Below, one piece after another: positions 1-12,293 of a stretch of DNA of 64,000 nt. Within the stretch, counting starts at the first letter, position 1. Every line of letters begins with the position of its first letter. Source of the DNA: Pipra filicauda. Its lineage: Eukaryota > Chordata > Aves > Passeriformes > Pipridae. The notes below the pieces were generated by a model that did no database searches, had not been told where the DNA came from, and saw only the letters and a list, made by a program, of their open reading frames with translations. Location: contig NW_024104620.1 of assembly GCF_003945595.2 (NCBI RefSeq), positions 1,088,501-1,152,500 of the forward strand, written 5' to 3'. The translations under genes were made by a program, and so were the position numbers.

Positions 1-1274
1 ACAATTGGAGCTGAGGGCTTTGGGCAGGCTCCTCTTGACTGTTGTGTTCCTAAAATACCCCTGTGTTGGCCCTTGAGTTTTCTCAGTCCTTCTCCTGAAA
101 TAATGTTTTATATTCCTTTCTTGCAGCTTACACTTGGGCCCAATATGACCAACTATCTATGTTTTACCTTGCTAATAATACTGAGATGCAACTTTAAATC
201 AAAAGTAGCTTTTTTTTGCTACTAAAGCAAAAAGTAGCTTTTTGACTAACGGCTTTGGTAGCATTTATTGCATAGACTCTGTCTGTTCTTTCTTTAACCT
301 GATGGAAGCTAGTCCATAGTGTGGTTATCAAATTTTGAGTTATTTAACCTAATATATTTAAATAATTTTTTAAAAATGTTACCCATAGCTACTAAGAGTG
401 AAGTAAATAACATTTTCTGTGATTGCAGTTATTGGATTTACAGGTACTTTCTGCCTGCTTCAGAGAGAAGTATGAGTAAGGCTTTAAGAGAGGGTTGAAG
501 GCAGGTGTGATGAATAGATAAAAGCAAAAGAAGTCAAAGATAGATTTAAATTGCATTTTAATATAGACTTTAGTAATATGGTAAAAATAGATGTAATCAC
601 AAAACCTGACTATCTTTATACGTTCCTGCAAGGCAACCTTAATTCTAGCATTTCTTAAATGCTGATTATTTGTAACTCTAAAATTGTTATAGTGTCCTAT
701 TTTGTATATACTGTAGTTTGTCTGTAGCATTTCCTCTCCAAGCTTATCCAAGGGAAAAAAAAAAGGCAGAAAACAATAGAGAAAATGTGGGAGGCATGAA
801 AATGACCCCAGGGAATCAGAAAATAGAAGGGAGATGCAAGTGAACAAAGGGCTAGTTAGGAGAAAGGACAAAATACTGTAGGGTGAGAAAATTAATAAGA
901 AACCATGCTGAGAAAAGGTGGGGAAGATAATAAAATTCAATGTGTTATCTTTTGGGACAAGTCAAATAGTTTAGTATGGGGGAAAATTAGGGTCAGGGGT
1001 TGGGAAGGGTTTTAGGATTAATGACAGGACAGCGAGGAGGAGATGTGCAGCAGGTGATTAAACCCATGAGGAAAGAGGTGGCAGAACTGAATGAAGAAAA
1101 GAGTGTGATACTGAAATGGGGGAAAGCTGCCTGGTTGTAGGACTTGGGAGAGGTCACAACTTCAGATCTGATGTCAGCTGGTGTGAGCTTGGCAGACTGG
1201 GCTTCCTGGTGGGAAGTAGAAGCAACATCAAAAAAAACTGGGCACAGTGTAGAATACCTTGTGTGATTCACAGC
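1..1274. other. Upstream non-coding sequence, no gene recognised
   Basis: No coding exon, RNA gene or clear transposon was recognised. Around 200-245 a 14-nt motif (aaaagtagcttttt) occurs twice, 28 bp apart. From about 740 to 1110 the + strand is strongly purine-rich, which leaves a long low-complexity open frame on the minus strand (392-940) that looks like a composition effect. The stretch is either intergenic or part of a 5' intron of the THSD7-family gene downstream. The sequence alone does not decide which. Confidence 0.5.
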
Positions 1275-1345
1275 TGTCTGGTCCTCCTTTGAGCAGAAGG
1301 TTGGACTGAGGTAGGGACTGCCAGCCTGGATTATCCTGTGAATGA
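1275..1345 (+). mobile_element. Old CR1 LINE 3'-end fragment (sense)
   Basis: The block contains a degraded match to the end of avian CR1: 'ctttgagcagaaggttggac' followed by 'agcctggattatcctgtga'. These correspond to the usual 'tttgagcaggaggttggactagatgacc ... ccttccagcct..attctgtga' ending as I know it. The middle is diverged and the terminal octamer repeat is nearly gone, so this should be an old copy. Family assignment is by eye, and the boundaries are good to about 20 bp. Confidence 0.5.
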
Positions 1346-4300
1346 GGGATGAACTGACCTGTACTCATAGAAAAGAGTTGTCAGAGCAGGCAGACAGTCT
1401 TTGGTGCAATGCAAATAATTGTGTGATGGGAAAGGACGTGTCTCAAATGAAGCTGATCCCGAGAGAAATGAGGCCATGAATATGGAGCTGTGGGACTGTG
1501 CAGCTGTGTAAATTCACTGTGGTTCACTGGTCACATTACAGAAGCAGAGCTTAGGGAGGAAATGTATTTTCCTTTTTTTCCTCCTCTCATGCCCATCATC
1601 CTCAGTAGATCTGTGCCTTAATGATATTAAGGAGACATGAAATAGAAAATTGAAATCAAGTTAATTGCCTATTTCAGTGAATAAGATTGTTGAAATAAAG
1701 CTGAAAAACTGGTGAGGACACTACAATGAGAAGGCAAAATACATCCACACAGAGCCACATCCCTCAGACACAGTCCCTGTGACAGCCAGTGGTGGAGTAG
1801 GAGAGGAAGGGACTGTAGGTGGCTCTGGATTTTTAAGATGGAATAGGTGTTTCTAAAGATAGGTGGGAATTAGAGGGGAGCCTCTGCTGGAAAGGTGCAG
1901 AAGGAAATAGAGGGACAAACAAAATCTGGGCACCAGTGAGTAGTGTGTTCTGTGGGACAGGGGGAGAACTCAGGCTGACACTGCAACGTAGGAGATTTTG
2001 GTTTTGTGGAAGTACTCCACCCAGGTTTGACACGGGTGTGAGTTTCATTCTGCCTGAGTTACTTCAGTAATAGTTTTTGGCTCATTTTCTGTGCTCAGGT
2101 GTTTAATTTTTTAATTCAGACCAGCTGCTGAATGCACGAGTAGAAACCGTTCCACTGGTAGAAGTGGCAAAGAGAAAATTCATAAGGATGAATCCTTTCA
2201 GTGTGGGAAGGGCTGTTAATCAGGGACTCCTTGCGGGTTGCACCACCAGAGAAACCAGACAACACTTTGAGTTGCATGTTGAAGCTCGAAAATATAAAAT
2301 TAACAGATAATTTTCATAGGTCACGCTCTTTCCCATAAACCAAACTCATCTGCTCTCCTGGAGGGAGACAGAACAACTGGGCTGACTTCTCATTATCTCT
2401 TCCTATGGCGTACCCTTATTGAATTACTGCCGGGTAGAGGCAGCAGATGCTCATCAAGCCACTGCAGGACTCCTCTGTTAATTGAACTGTGATGGGGATG
2501 ACAGCAGGGAAGGTCAGGATGATGGGACCGGTGATGTAACGTGAACTCCGGTAAGAACAACCTGCACGGGCAATTGACCTTGCTTAAATAATATTATAAT
2601 GAGCTCTTTTATCAGTTGCTATAATTATGATTATTTTTTCGTATCAATACTGCAGTAGTGTCAGGGACCCCTGCGTGAATCGTATTATATTGAGTTCAGG
2701 GCAAATATATTTCTCACCCTAAAGAGATTAGGCTTTCCAGTGTGATAAAATACAGTGAGTGACTATAACCAGCAACAGGGGAAAAGAAATGGGAACGAAA
2801 AAGGTAACAGCATCACAGAATTCTTGAATAGATCCATGGTTTCACTCAGCTGGTTGCTCCAAGTGCTTTAAAGGGTGGTGTCATTCTTTTTAACTGCCTG
2901 TATGGCAATTTGGAGTTTTTGCTGCAGTCATGCATAGTTAATCTTGAGGTGAAAGCAAGTCCACTTTTAAATGAATGTGCAGATGGAAGGAATGGGTTTT
3001 GATATGAAAAAACCCACGTTCCTACACCTGGTTCTGCGGCTCTTGCAAAGTGTGTGGGAATGCCCGAGCTTCAGGCACACATCCTGGTGCCAGGGTCTGA
3101 GCCAGAGCATGTGCCTGGTGTTGTTCCCACTCTGCAGGAAGCCGATGTGATGTGCTGGTGTGAGCACTGGGCTGCTCTGTGCACCTTCTGCAGTGGCACC
3201 TTCTCCCTGGGGGCCTCCACTGCAGGGGGAAGGAGCTTTCCAAGACTTTCCCTCAAGTCCCTCGCACGGCAGCCTGAGGAAGTTGGGTATAAGGAGTAGC
3301 TTGGCCGTTCCTGAAAATGAATTCCACCTAAAAAGCAAGTGCTGCTTTTCAGTACAAGCCCTCTATCCCTGCACTGTGTTGCTCTTGGTTTGTTGGAGTA
3401 AGTCTGCATGGCAGTTAATAAAAGCTGGATTCAGAGTGCAGCGTGCACATGTTGGTATCTGTGTGTGTTCAGAAAGCAGGTTTTAGAGCTTTTTATACTA
3501 ATATCACTGTTCCCCCCCATGTGTGTTCAACCTTCACTGTCTTTTTTCTTTTTAAGTAATATAGTTTTTTCTTAACCCTTTTATTACACTGTCTGCCTGG
3601 GCCAGTTGGCATCAATGCCTGGGACATCTGTTGCAAAGTGAATGGAAGGGAAGTGAATGAATCACTAGTAAGGCATCACAAAATATATTAGATTAATTAA
3701 TTTTGACAACTCTAGCTGTAATTATTTAAAATACGTATTCTGACATGCGACCTGACTTATACAGGGCTTTATTCTGTAGAAATAGTGAAACCTTGGTTCA
3801 TCACAGGAGTTCATGTGTGATGTTTGATAGGAAATGAATAAGTACAGTGTCAGTGTTTGATGGACTGTGCTCCTCTGCAGTGCCTGCGTGTTTTTGGAGT
3901 TGTTATGGTGTTTGCCTTGTGTTGTGCTCCATATTTTCTCCTTTCCTAAAAGTTTGTACTTTGGTGCACTGAAATAAACAGCTGATGACAGAGGATGCAT
4001 TGGAATAAATGTTTATTTCAGCACTTTGGAAATGAGTTTTTTGAAATGGAATTCATCTTGTGGATGTGTGTGTGTCTCTTCTTATTAGCTCATTTGGGTA
4101 TGGGCTAGAGCTAGGTGGTGCAAATGGCAAAATAGAAACGACTTCATACAAATAGAGGTATGGATCTTGTGGAAAAGAAATTATTCTTAGTGTATGTGTT
4201 ACACCAGAAGGAAAATTATACATTTCAGAAGTATTGAAGTTGGCCTCTGCATATTTGTGTATACAGGAGTGGGGTTGTTTTAGCTATAGTCACCAATGTT

Positions 4301-7300
4301 TATAGGTTCAAAACTGAACCCTGGTTCTCCCCCCAGAACTGATTAACAGGTTAAAACTAACATTTTCCTGCCTCTTTGCAGTTACTTCTTTGCTGAGGTG
4401 CTTGGGTGTGTGCATGCACTTGATTGCTCTGTTTGATCCATGGAAGTGTAGAAAAAATAGTTTAAACTGGAGATAAGCTTCAGCTCTGCCAGTCCTGGGC
4501 AGGGAAGCAGATGGTCCTTCCCTGCTAAGCAGAGCCCAAGTCTTTGTTGAGCTCATATGCCTGGTGGTACTTGATTGTATTGTTTTGACCTTGTGTTGAA
4601 GATTGATAAACTCTACGTGGGGGCCGCGTTCCAGTGAGGAGAGAAAAAAACCCTGACCTACAGCCTGCGATGCTGCACTAATGTCAAATAATATAAAGTA
4701 ATATCAGAATGCAGAAGAAAATCACTGCAGTAAAGCAATTTAATTTCTGAACTGAAAGCACTTTAATGGGAATGCTCAGGAAATCTGCCGTTGTTCCTGC
4801 AGCAGAGGTTATGAGGAGGTTTATTCTTTTTTTGAAACTGCTGCCTTGTAATTGGTGACTTTGAAGCTTTCTGTTGTTTTCGGTGTGAATGGTCCTGCTG
4901 CTAAAGTAGGGACTTTGCTCTCTACTGAGTCTGATTTCCAGGTTTGCCTTTTAAAGGAAAATAATTTCAAATACTAGTTTTCAAATGGTATTATACTGCT
5001 GAATGTGCATTATATGCAATGCTTTGCCAGTGAAGTGAGAGTAATCCTCTTTGAACAAAAACTTGCAATAGCATTTACTGAAATGGTGGTGGAAGCAGTG
5101 CCAGCTCCCTTTGCCTTTGTTTAATTGCAATTTAACAGTAATCCAAGATCTGTGCAACTGTGACAGCAGTTCTCAGATATAGCTGAGTTTCAAAGGACCT
5201 TCAGCTCATCCATTGCCAATGATAAAAGCTACAGCAGAGCAGTGTATTGATAATAGACTCAAACTTTTCTCTATCCATTGAAAAATAAACAATAAGAAAC
5301 TTCTTTTCCCCTCAAAGCTGTAAAGTTTTGTTGTTACAGAAAGGATGTGCCATGGTGTGAAGACATCACTGAGCTTATTCTGGGCTGTGTTCTGCTGTGC
5401 TGGCTGAGAAGCCTGGCAGGAGGCATCCAGCTGTAGTGTACAGAGGCTGTATACACAACCTATATAAAATAACCTCTAAAACTTATGTAGGTTAAAAATG
5501 CGACTCCATAAGTTAGTAAGATGACTGTTGGTTTGTTGATGAGATGTTTGGTTTGAGTCTCTACAGCCTTTTCTGTATTTAATTAAATATATAAAAGTGC
5601 ACGAGCAGCATGAAAAGGTTACTTAAAAGTTGTTGGACACTTCTTGTGTTCTGCTGCTCAGAAAAAAATCAATGACTGAGTTCAGGAGAGAAGCCTATTG
5701 ACAGTCTTGAACATTTTGATTTTAATTGCTCTGTACTTGTTTGTGCTGCAAGGGGTATGATAATCGCCTGAAGAACATCTGTGAAGGTAAATTACTCTAC
5801 TTTGAGTAGAGTACAACACCAAAAGCACCAAAAGGTCTGTGGCTGTTAAATACCACTGGGAAGTCCAAGGCTTGGCTTCCACTTGGGCACCTGCACAGAG
5901 GGTCACCCTGAGTGCTGTTTGTAGAGGGAAATGTTGGAGGGCTCCTTGGTTGCTGAACATCCTTCATTCTGCTCTCAGTGGGCCTGGGGGATGTGGGTGA
6001 CTGTGGGGTCGTGCAGCTGAGGAGTGCCAGGATGGTGCCTTTCACAGGATGGTGCTCCTGAATCCTTGAGCTTTTGAAGTCTCCCTGCCCTTCTGGCAGA
6101 GTCTGAGCTGTCCATGTTTGTGTGCAAGTGAAGCAAGTGTTGCGTCAGCTGCCTTTGACTGATCTCCTGAGCTGGGTTCCTCGAAGAGTCTGCAATCACA
6201 CGACTTTTTGTTGCTGGAAGTCAAGTGTGTTCCCATGGAGTCTATTGGAAGTACTCAGAGTGGAGGAGATGGAGCAGCAGCATTGTTTCACAGAACAGTT
6301 CTGCTCTAGCACTGTTGTAATTAAAGTTGTTCTACTGATGGAAAGTCTATTCTCTGGTGTTTTCTTTAATGTAATCATAATGCATCAGTCTGAGCTCCCT
6401 TGCTGGAACATCTTTCATTATAATCCACTTAGCTGAGTTTATAATTAAACTTCTAAATTCAAACCTGCTTTTGTTACATTTTTAGGATGTACAAAAACTG
6501 AAGCAGGAGAACTTAGGATTCGTGGGTTTTACCCCAAACAAATTGATGTAAGTTAAGAAGCAATTCATTGACAGCATAGTAGTTTCATATTCTTGCTTTT
6601 AGTCCCCAGGATTTTACATAGCTTTGGGACAAGAATTGGATACAATTGAATAGAAAAGATGACATAATTAATAGATTCTTACTGTTTGACTGTAAACATC
6701 TCTAAAAGACCCAAACTTTCAAATGTAACTGGTAAAGATGGTGACAACTGACCGAGCTTTCCAGCAACAGTGTTGAGGAAGGTTGTTGAAGTTTATACAT
6801 GAAAATGGAGCAGTGTTGTAGATATGGAGGTTGTGCAGGCTTTCTCCCAGCCCAAAGAGGCTGGTTTGGAGTCTGCTCATTGTTTGGAGTTATCTTCTGG
6901 AGGCAGATGTGTTAACATTAGATGTTCTTTCGTTATTTGCCCTTACAATTATTGTAGCAAATTATCAAAGAACTGTGAAGATTAATGTTTGGGTTCCCAA
7001 TGAGTGACCACTCAGGACAAAAATACTGTCAGGCACTTGTTAACCCAAGTATAAATTTTGCTCCTTCACACTGTGTGCTTTTATCCAGGATTTTCTCAAA
7101 TGCTCCTGGAAGAAGAGTAAATATCCTCAGTTTAGGTTTGGAGGTGACAAAGTAGGGGTATAGAAAATCAAGCTGCCATTCTCATATATGCAAAGTCACT
7201 CGCTGAAATCACTTGCAGAATCAAGTATTAGTGTCTGAGCGTGACCTTAAATGGCTTTTTGCTCAGGAAGTTTGTGACAGAGTTGGAAGCAGAATGAATT

Positions 7301-9055
7301 TAGGCTGACTCTGCTTTAACCAGAAGACTCTCTCCCTCCAAATCTGTAAGTGGAATAATGTATAGAGTTCATTTTAGGTATGGAAGTAAGGGCAAATTAA
7401 TGTAACTGTATTCATCATTAAATAAAAGACTGGACACATATGCACTTATATTTGAAGATGTTTTTCTAGTTTGACATATGTGAATGTCCAAACACTTTAA
7501 TTTTGTTAAACTCGATGCCTGTAGCAGTAGCATAAGTGTTTTTTTGGAAGTCTTTCCCCCAGGGATGGTCAGCAGTGCTTGTCTGTGATGATCAGCCTTT
7601 GCTGCTACAGGCCAGGCATTCTGCTGCTTTAGGACAGAATAGAATTAGCTTTTTGGATAACAGCTTTCTGAGATGGCAAGGCAGGTTTTAGTGGTCTCAG
7701 AGGATAAAGAGTGTGATATAAACATCCAGATTATCTTGGAATATCACATGCAGTGTGTTTGTGCTGTGTGTAGTAGGCAAACAGTTGCATGGTTACTGCT
7801 TACATTTGCAGTAAAAAAATTTATTCCTGATTAATGATGCTTATCTTTGTGCTAGACACCTGCCAAATGATTTATAGCCACGCATGTGATCTGCAATTGC
7901 TGCCCTTTTTTTTTTTGGTTACTATTTAAGGTGTTTGAGACTATTCTAATTGCATCATGTATTTTAAATGGAGAGTGCTGCCCAGGTGTCCCTGTCAGCA
8001 TTCCCATCTCACACCAGAAAGTAGGTCAGATTTGCCTGTGACAGGGAAGGTCACAGCTCCCAGTGAAGTCAGGGGGAACTGAACTGATGTATGACAAGGC
8101 TGAAATCATGTCTCAGCTTTGAATCAGTTTAAGTTGATCTTTTTCTAAATTCAGTGTTAGATACTTTGTAAATCCATGTTGGAGCAGAGCCAGGCTGGAC
8201 TTTCCTAAGCCACAGAAATGATGGAGAAGGACTGGAGAAACCTCTTGTCCTGTGGAAACTTGGAGAAAGAGCACCTTGCCCCTTCTCTACCAGTGCAGTA
8301 GCTGTGAGTGAAGAGTCCAAATTGGACCATCAGCCTTCCATCTTTCAGTGTTGGGTGCTTTTGAGGACTCTAATGTGTCCTGGACTAGCACAGTGCCTTC
8401 CTTTGGGAATACCTTTCTCTGAGTGCTCAGCAGTGGCTGGAAAATGGGAAAAGTTTCCCAGAGGGTTTTTCCCTTCCCTGACTAAACAGGTATTATACTG
8501 GGATTTGGCTGGTGGATATTCCATTGACATTGAAAATGAAATTAAATTTTGAACACTTCACAAATAAGATATATGTCAGCTATAGGCATATTTATTTATA
8601 ACATTTTGACACCAGAATGCCATGTTTTCAGCAGAAATAGAGGTTTCTAAAATGTCTACTTTTCAAAACTATAGTTTTATTCAATCCTGTCATTAAGAGA
8701 ATTAGCAGTGGCTTAGAAAATGTAAATGCATTTTTATGATCATTAGAAAACTTGCACATAACTTTTTCACAACTGCGTGCGTATTCCCAGCTGTTACAGC
8801 TGATGTGTGTTAACTGTGTTTTTCTGAACAAGGTTCCATACAAACTAAACAAAATGACAAGGAGTCTTGTGACTAATCTTTCAAATATCAAGAAAAACAC
8901 CTCATTTTTTAATTTCATGAAAATACACTAGAGCAGACTATTAACTGGCCAAGCCTGTATTATAAAGGATATTGAATAAATCCAGATAATCAGTTTTGGA
9001 AAAGAGAGAGATTTTTTAATACTAAAACAAAAATCTTGAACACATTTAGTAAATA
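1346..9055. other. Upstream non-coding sequence, no gene recognised
   Basis: About 7.7 kb in which I recognise no exon, RNA gene or mobile element. The open frames here are short, overlap in several frames (for example 3022-3486 and 5682-6436) and show no domain, conserved-looking cysteine pattern or splice context. A perfect 9-bp inverted repeat with a 3-nt loop sits at 5793-5813 (tactctact / agtagagta). The region around 2585-2640 is AT-rich with many TAAT/ATTA cores. The stretch is probably intergenic or 5' intronic. Confidence 0.5.
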
Positions 9056-9254
9056 ATTCTTCCCTGTGAGGTTGGTGAGGCCCTGGCACAGGTTGCCCAG
9101 AGAAGCTGTGGCTGCCCCATCCCTGGAAGCGTTCAAGGCCAGGTTGGACGGGACAACCTGGTCTAGTGGAAGGTGTCCCTGCCCATGGCAGGGGCGTTGG
9201 AATGAGATGTTCATTAGGATCCCTTCCAACTCAAACCATTCTGTGATTCTGTGG
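9056..9254 (+). mobile_element. CR1 LINE 3'-end fragment (sense)
   Basis: A clear 3'-terminal piece of a chicken-repeat-1 (CR1) non-LTR retrotransposon. It holds the very common block 'gaggccctggcacaggttgc', then 'ccagagaagctgtggctgcc', 'ggtctagtggaaggtgtccc' and 'cccttccaactcaaaccatt', and ends in two copies of the octamer attctgtg. CR1 copies are usually 5'-truncated and end in such octamers rather than poly(A), as here. Only the 3' untranslated part remains. Open frames at 8990-9304 (minus) and 9066-9311 (plus) are translations of this element and not genes. The 5' limit is approximate; a diverged extension of 30-50 bp upstream is possible. Confidence 0.95.
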
Positions 9255-9959
9255 TATTTAAGCAATTGCATGAATTTAATCATCAGCAGTCTCGGTGAAG
9301 TCAATTCCTAAAATGTAAGTTTAAATATTTTTTCTCCGTTTTCCTTTGTATTTGCCAGTTTACAGCTAGCCATGCTGACACATTTGGGAGCTGAGATACA
9401 GTGTAACTAAATTTGATGTGAAGTGTTGGTGGCCTTCATAATGTAATTTATTCATGTTTCTGTAGATAGCATATGTTGCCTGTGCAATAATTTTTTATCG
9501 TATCAGGACAGAACAGCTACTGTTCCAAATTGTGCTACACAAACCCAGATATACAGACAAATTTTTATTGTGCTTTGCTGGGGTGTAAATCAGTGGACTG
9601 TGTTGAGCTCTGCTGGGGTGGGGGAGATTACAATCAGTGTCATGGTGTCTAATTTATTTCTGGTTTTCCTGACTTAATGTAATCTCTGCTCTTGCTCCGT
9701 GGGGAGCAGCAGCCAGTTATCTTTGTAGTCCTGCCCAAAGAACGACCGTATGTGAAACCCCTTGTTTTGGGCAGGAGGCAGCTCCTCCCAGGGATGTGCT
9801 GCTGTTCGCTGACCCTTTGAATGCTGAGATGAAGGCAGTGCATTAGGAAGGCAGCTGATGAGCACTACTGGTGCTTCATTAAAAATCTCAGCATCTTTAT
9901 CAGCTCTTATCTGAGTTTCCTTGGATTCACTCGTTCCATGCCCCTGCCTGTTTAAGTTG
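9255..9959. other. Non-coding, nothing recognised
   Basis: AT-rich single-copy-looking sequence between a CR1 fragment and the GC-richer candidate promoter block. No exon, RNA gene or repeat was recognised. Confidence 0.5.
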
Positions 9960-10164
9960 TGTTGTTTCAGTGGCATTTTTTGGACCTGGGGAGCCGCCCT
10001 GCAAGTCAGATGAGTGTTGTCTGTGCAGGGCTGGGCAGGGCGGAGCTGGCTCCCCTCCACAACTTAAATCTGAGCAGCTGAATAATTTCTCTCCTCGCTT
10101 TGTGTTTCTGTGTGTGCACAGTGTTGGAGCCAGAGTCACTGATTCCTTCTCTTTCCTTTGGCAG
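9960..10164 (+). promoter_or_regulatory. Candidate promoter or proximal element for the THSD7-family gene
   Basis: A local GC-richer island in an AT-rich landscape, about 2.2 kb upstream of the first coding exon. It contains a canonical Sp1-type GC box (GGGCGG, 10038-10043), other scattered CpGs (gagccgccc, ctcctcgc) and pyrimidine-rich stretches. No convincing TATA box is visible. CpGs continue into the candidate exon that follows, at a density unlike most of the window. Transcription could start in this block, in which case the 'acceptor' at its end would not be used. Promoter function is inferred from composition and position only. Confidence 0.3.
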
Positions 10165-10258
10165 GAAGTCGGTGACTCTGTTTTCCGACCGTCGTAGATG
10201 GTGACTGCGATGCTGAAGGCACTGGGCGAGTTGCTCCTCCTCAGCTCTTCTGTGTGAG
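10165..10258 (+). other. Candidate 5' untranslated exon with a short upstream ORF
   Basis: The block is bounded by an acceptor-like tract (ttctctttcctttggcag, ending 10164) and a strong donor (GAG|gtgagc, donor at 10259). It carries about five CpGs within 70 nt (gtcggt, ccgacc, gtcgt, tgcgat, ggcgag). It includes a 19-codon ORF at 10198-10257 (MVTAMLKALGELLLLSSSV, then TGA). That peptide resembles a hydrophobic leader but stops one base before the donor, so it cannot be the gene's own signal peptide without a frame change. If spliced to 12259 this would be a 5' leader exon with an upstream ORF. It could also be the 3' end of a first exon that starts further left. Splice-like pairs arise by chance, so this remains a candidate. 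Confidence 0.35.
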
Positions 10259-12227
10259 GTGAGCAGCTGTCTAGATGGGCAAAAACCCCCTTAATTGGTG
10301 GGTGTCTGAGGGCCTTTCTTCCCCCCATCCCAGGACTTCCCTGCTGCACTGGATTTCTGAAGGATGCTCAAGATTTCTTGTGCTTCTTATGAGGCCACTT
10401 GTGGTCTGTGTTACACTGCCTGGGTGTTGGGACTCGGTGGGTTGCACTGGGAATGAAATGTGATTTCTGAATAAAATTAACCCAGAACACATGAGAAAAG
10501 CATAAGTTTGGTCTCTTGCCCACATTACTGCATTTGGACAGCTTGGTGGGTTTTCAGGTCTTACATGAGATGCTGTTCATCTGGAACACAAGAATGAGCT
10601 AAACCAGATAACAGATCCTACATTGTATCTGCCACTGCAGTTAGTCAATATCTGATTAAACACAATTGCATGAATTTATCATGATAGAAACTGTTTCAAA
10701 GTAATCTGAATACAGCTTGAAATTAAAAGCTTTACTGTATATTCAGTATGTACAATTTTCAGATTTATCTTCAGTTTCTTATCAAGAACGATGCTGTGTA
10801 TTATGTACTATGACAATGTTGCTTTTCATAAGGTTAGGAATGTAATGGAATTTTCTGGACTAAACTTGTAAAAACTAATAATTATTTTAATGAAAATTAC
10901 CAAGATTATGCCAATGAAGGCAAATCTTGAAGGCAGGTGTTATCTCTATCCTTATGCAAGCACGGATGTGACATTTTTACCTATAACAGTAAGGTTAATC
11001 ACTAATAAATAGAACTATGTTGAGAATTTAAGCATAGTATAAATACAAAAGCTATTACATCAGAAAAATGAATATGTAAATTTACATCAAAAACTTTTTC
11101 ATGGGGAAGTACCATGAACATTTTTTGAGACTTCCAAATTGTTCCTTCCTGAATGTGGACGAGTCGAAAATATCTTGAAATTCACATAGAATCTGTCAAA
11201 ATTAGTGTCTGGTTTGGTCATCTTCTGGGATGAGAGAAACAGGGATTTGTATTACCAGACTGAACTAGAATTGTTAAGATTTTATTTTGTTGTATGCCTT
11301 TTTAGTCTCTCATTTGGAGCTTTTCTGTGGTGTATAAACAATGTGGATGTTTGCTGAAGCAGGCATTTAGAAGTTGGTCTCCTGCTTTGTGTGGGAGACC
11401 AAGAGAGACATTCCTCCTTGCTTCCAGCACCACACAGTGATTATTTTAATGAATTGTGTGGTGTAAAACCACTGCAGCAGCAGAACTTGATCCATTCCTG
11501 TCTCATTCACAATGTGCCTCTGGTATTCGTCTGAAGTGTTGGAGAGCTTAATTAAAATCCATTAGTCAGAGAGACCTCTCTGGAGTAACTGGTTGCTGAT
11601 CTGGAGCTCAAAGATCAGGGACTTGAATGAGAGTCCCAAATTCCTTAGAAATGCCTACATAGTGTCTAGTTTTCCCTTTCAAGGTGGTTCATCATCTGCT
11701 AAAAAGCAACCCCTGCTTCCCTGCTTTCCCTGCTGCCTTTCTGATGTTGCTCTGTCCCATGTTTACACAGAGCTAAAACAATTCCAGGTCTGTCATTTTG
11801 GTTGTCAGGGATCTGAAATGTAGGCCATGGGGTCTGTATTGGGAGCTGAATTTTGCACCTGGAATCCATTCTCACTTTGGTTTATGCTGCCTATATCATG
11901 GTAAAGTTAAACAGAGAAAAGGAACATACCACATGCTGCTCCTGGATCCCTTGCCATTTATTTGCACTGGTAGATTTCTTCTTAAGAACCTGCTAAAAGC
12001 ATTTACAGTGGCTCTGTAGGATGGGTCTGCAGGTCATCTGGGAGCTGGCTCTTCCTCTCTCTTCCCCCCCTTCTTTTTTTCCTCTCTCTCTCTCTCTCCA
12101 AGCGAAGCACCTGTACCAGACTGTCCTCATCAAACCTGGCACACAGGGACTGTGAAATGCACAGTGGCCACCAGGTTACCCTTAGGCTGAGCCTGTTGCC
12201 TTGGTGTTTTAAATATTTTAGCAAGCT
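10259..12227. other. Probable 5' intron, no other feature recognised
   Basis: About 2 kb of AT-rich sequence between the candidate 5' exon and the first coding exon. A dense pyrimidine run at about 12047-12100 is noted separately. No RNA gene or transposon was recognised. If the candidate 5' exon is real this is an intron; otherwise it is upstream or leader-intron sequence. Confidence 0.4.
12047..12100 (+). repeat. Pyrimidine tract with (CT)n microsatellite
   Basis: A polypyrimidine stretch (tcttcctctctcttcccccc ...) that ends in about eight CT dinucleotides. It lies about 160 bp upstream of the acceptor of the first coding exon. On the minus strand it translates to a low-complexity Glu/Arg/Lys run, which explains an open frame there. 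It is a simple repeat by sequence. Any role in splicing through pyrimidine-tract-binding proteins would be speculation. Confidence 0.8.
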
Positions 12228-12258
12228 TTCTCTTTTTTTTTTTTTTTGTTAATTCTAG
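12228..12258 (+). promoter_or_regulatory. Splice acceptor of the first coding exon
   Basis: A very strong polypyrimidine tract (tttctc followed by 15 T at 12233-12247) leads into gttaattctag, with the AG at 12257-12258. It is followed by a leader and coding segment that fits the THSD7 family, which supports its use. The existence of an acceptor means at least one more 5' exon lies upstream of 12228. Confidence 0.85.
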
Positions 12259-12293
12259 GACCAAAGAAGACAAGAGACTGAATTATCTGAATT
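12259..12293 (+). other. THSD7B: 5' untranslated part of the first coding exon
   Basis: Thirty-five bases between the splice acceptor and the start codon. They contain a TGA in frame with the ATG two codons upstream (12288-12290), so the reading frame cannot extend further 5' within this exon. The base at -3 from the ATG is A, which is favourable for initiation; +4 is C. Confidence 0.8.

Noticed and set aside
392..940. 182-codon minus-strand ORF as a membrane protein
   Set aside because: The Phe/Leu/Ser/Pro-rich start comes from a purine-rich + strand, and the rest has no pattern of a protein family. Composition explains it.
9674..10349. Overlapping minus-strand ORFs of 128 and 140 codons
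   Set aside because: They lie opposite the GC-richer candidate promoter/exon, where stops are rarer; no domain, and the two frames conflict.
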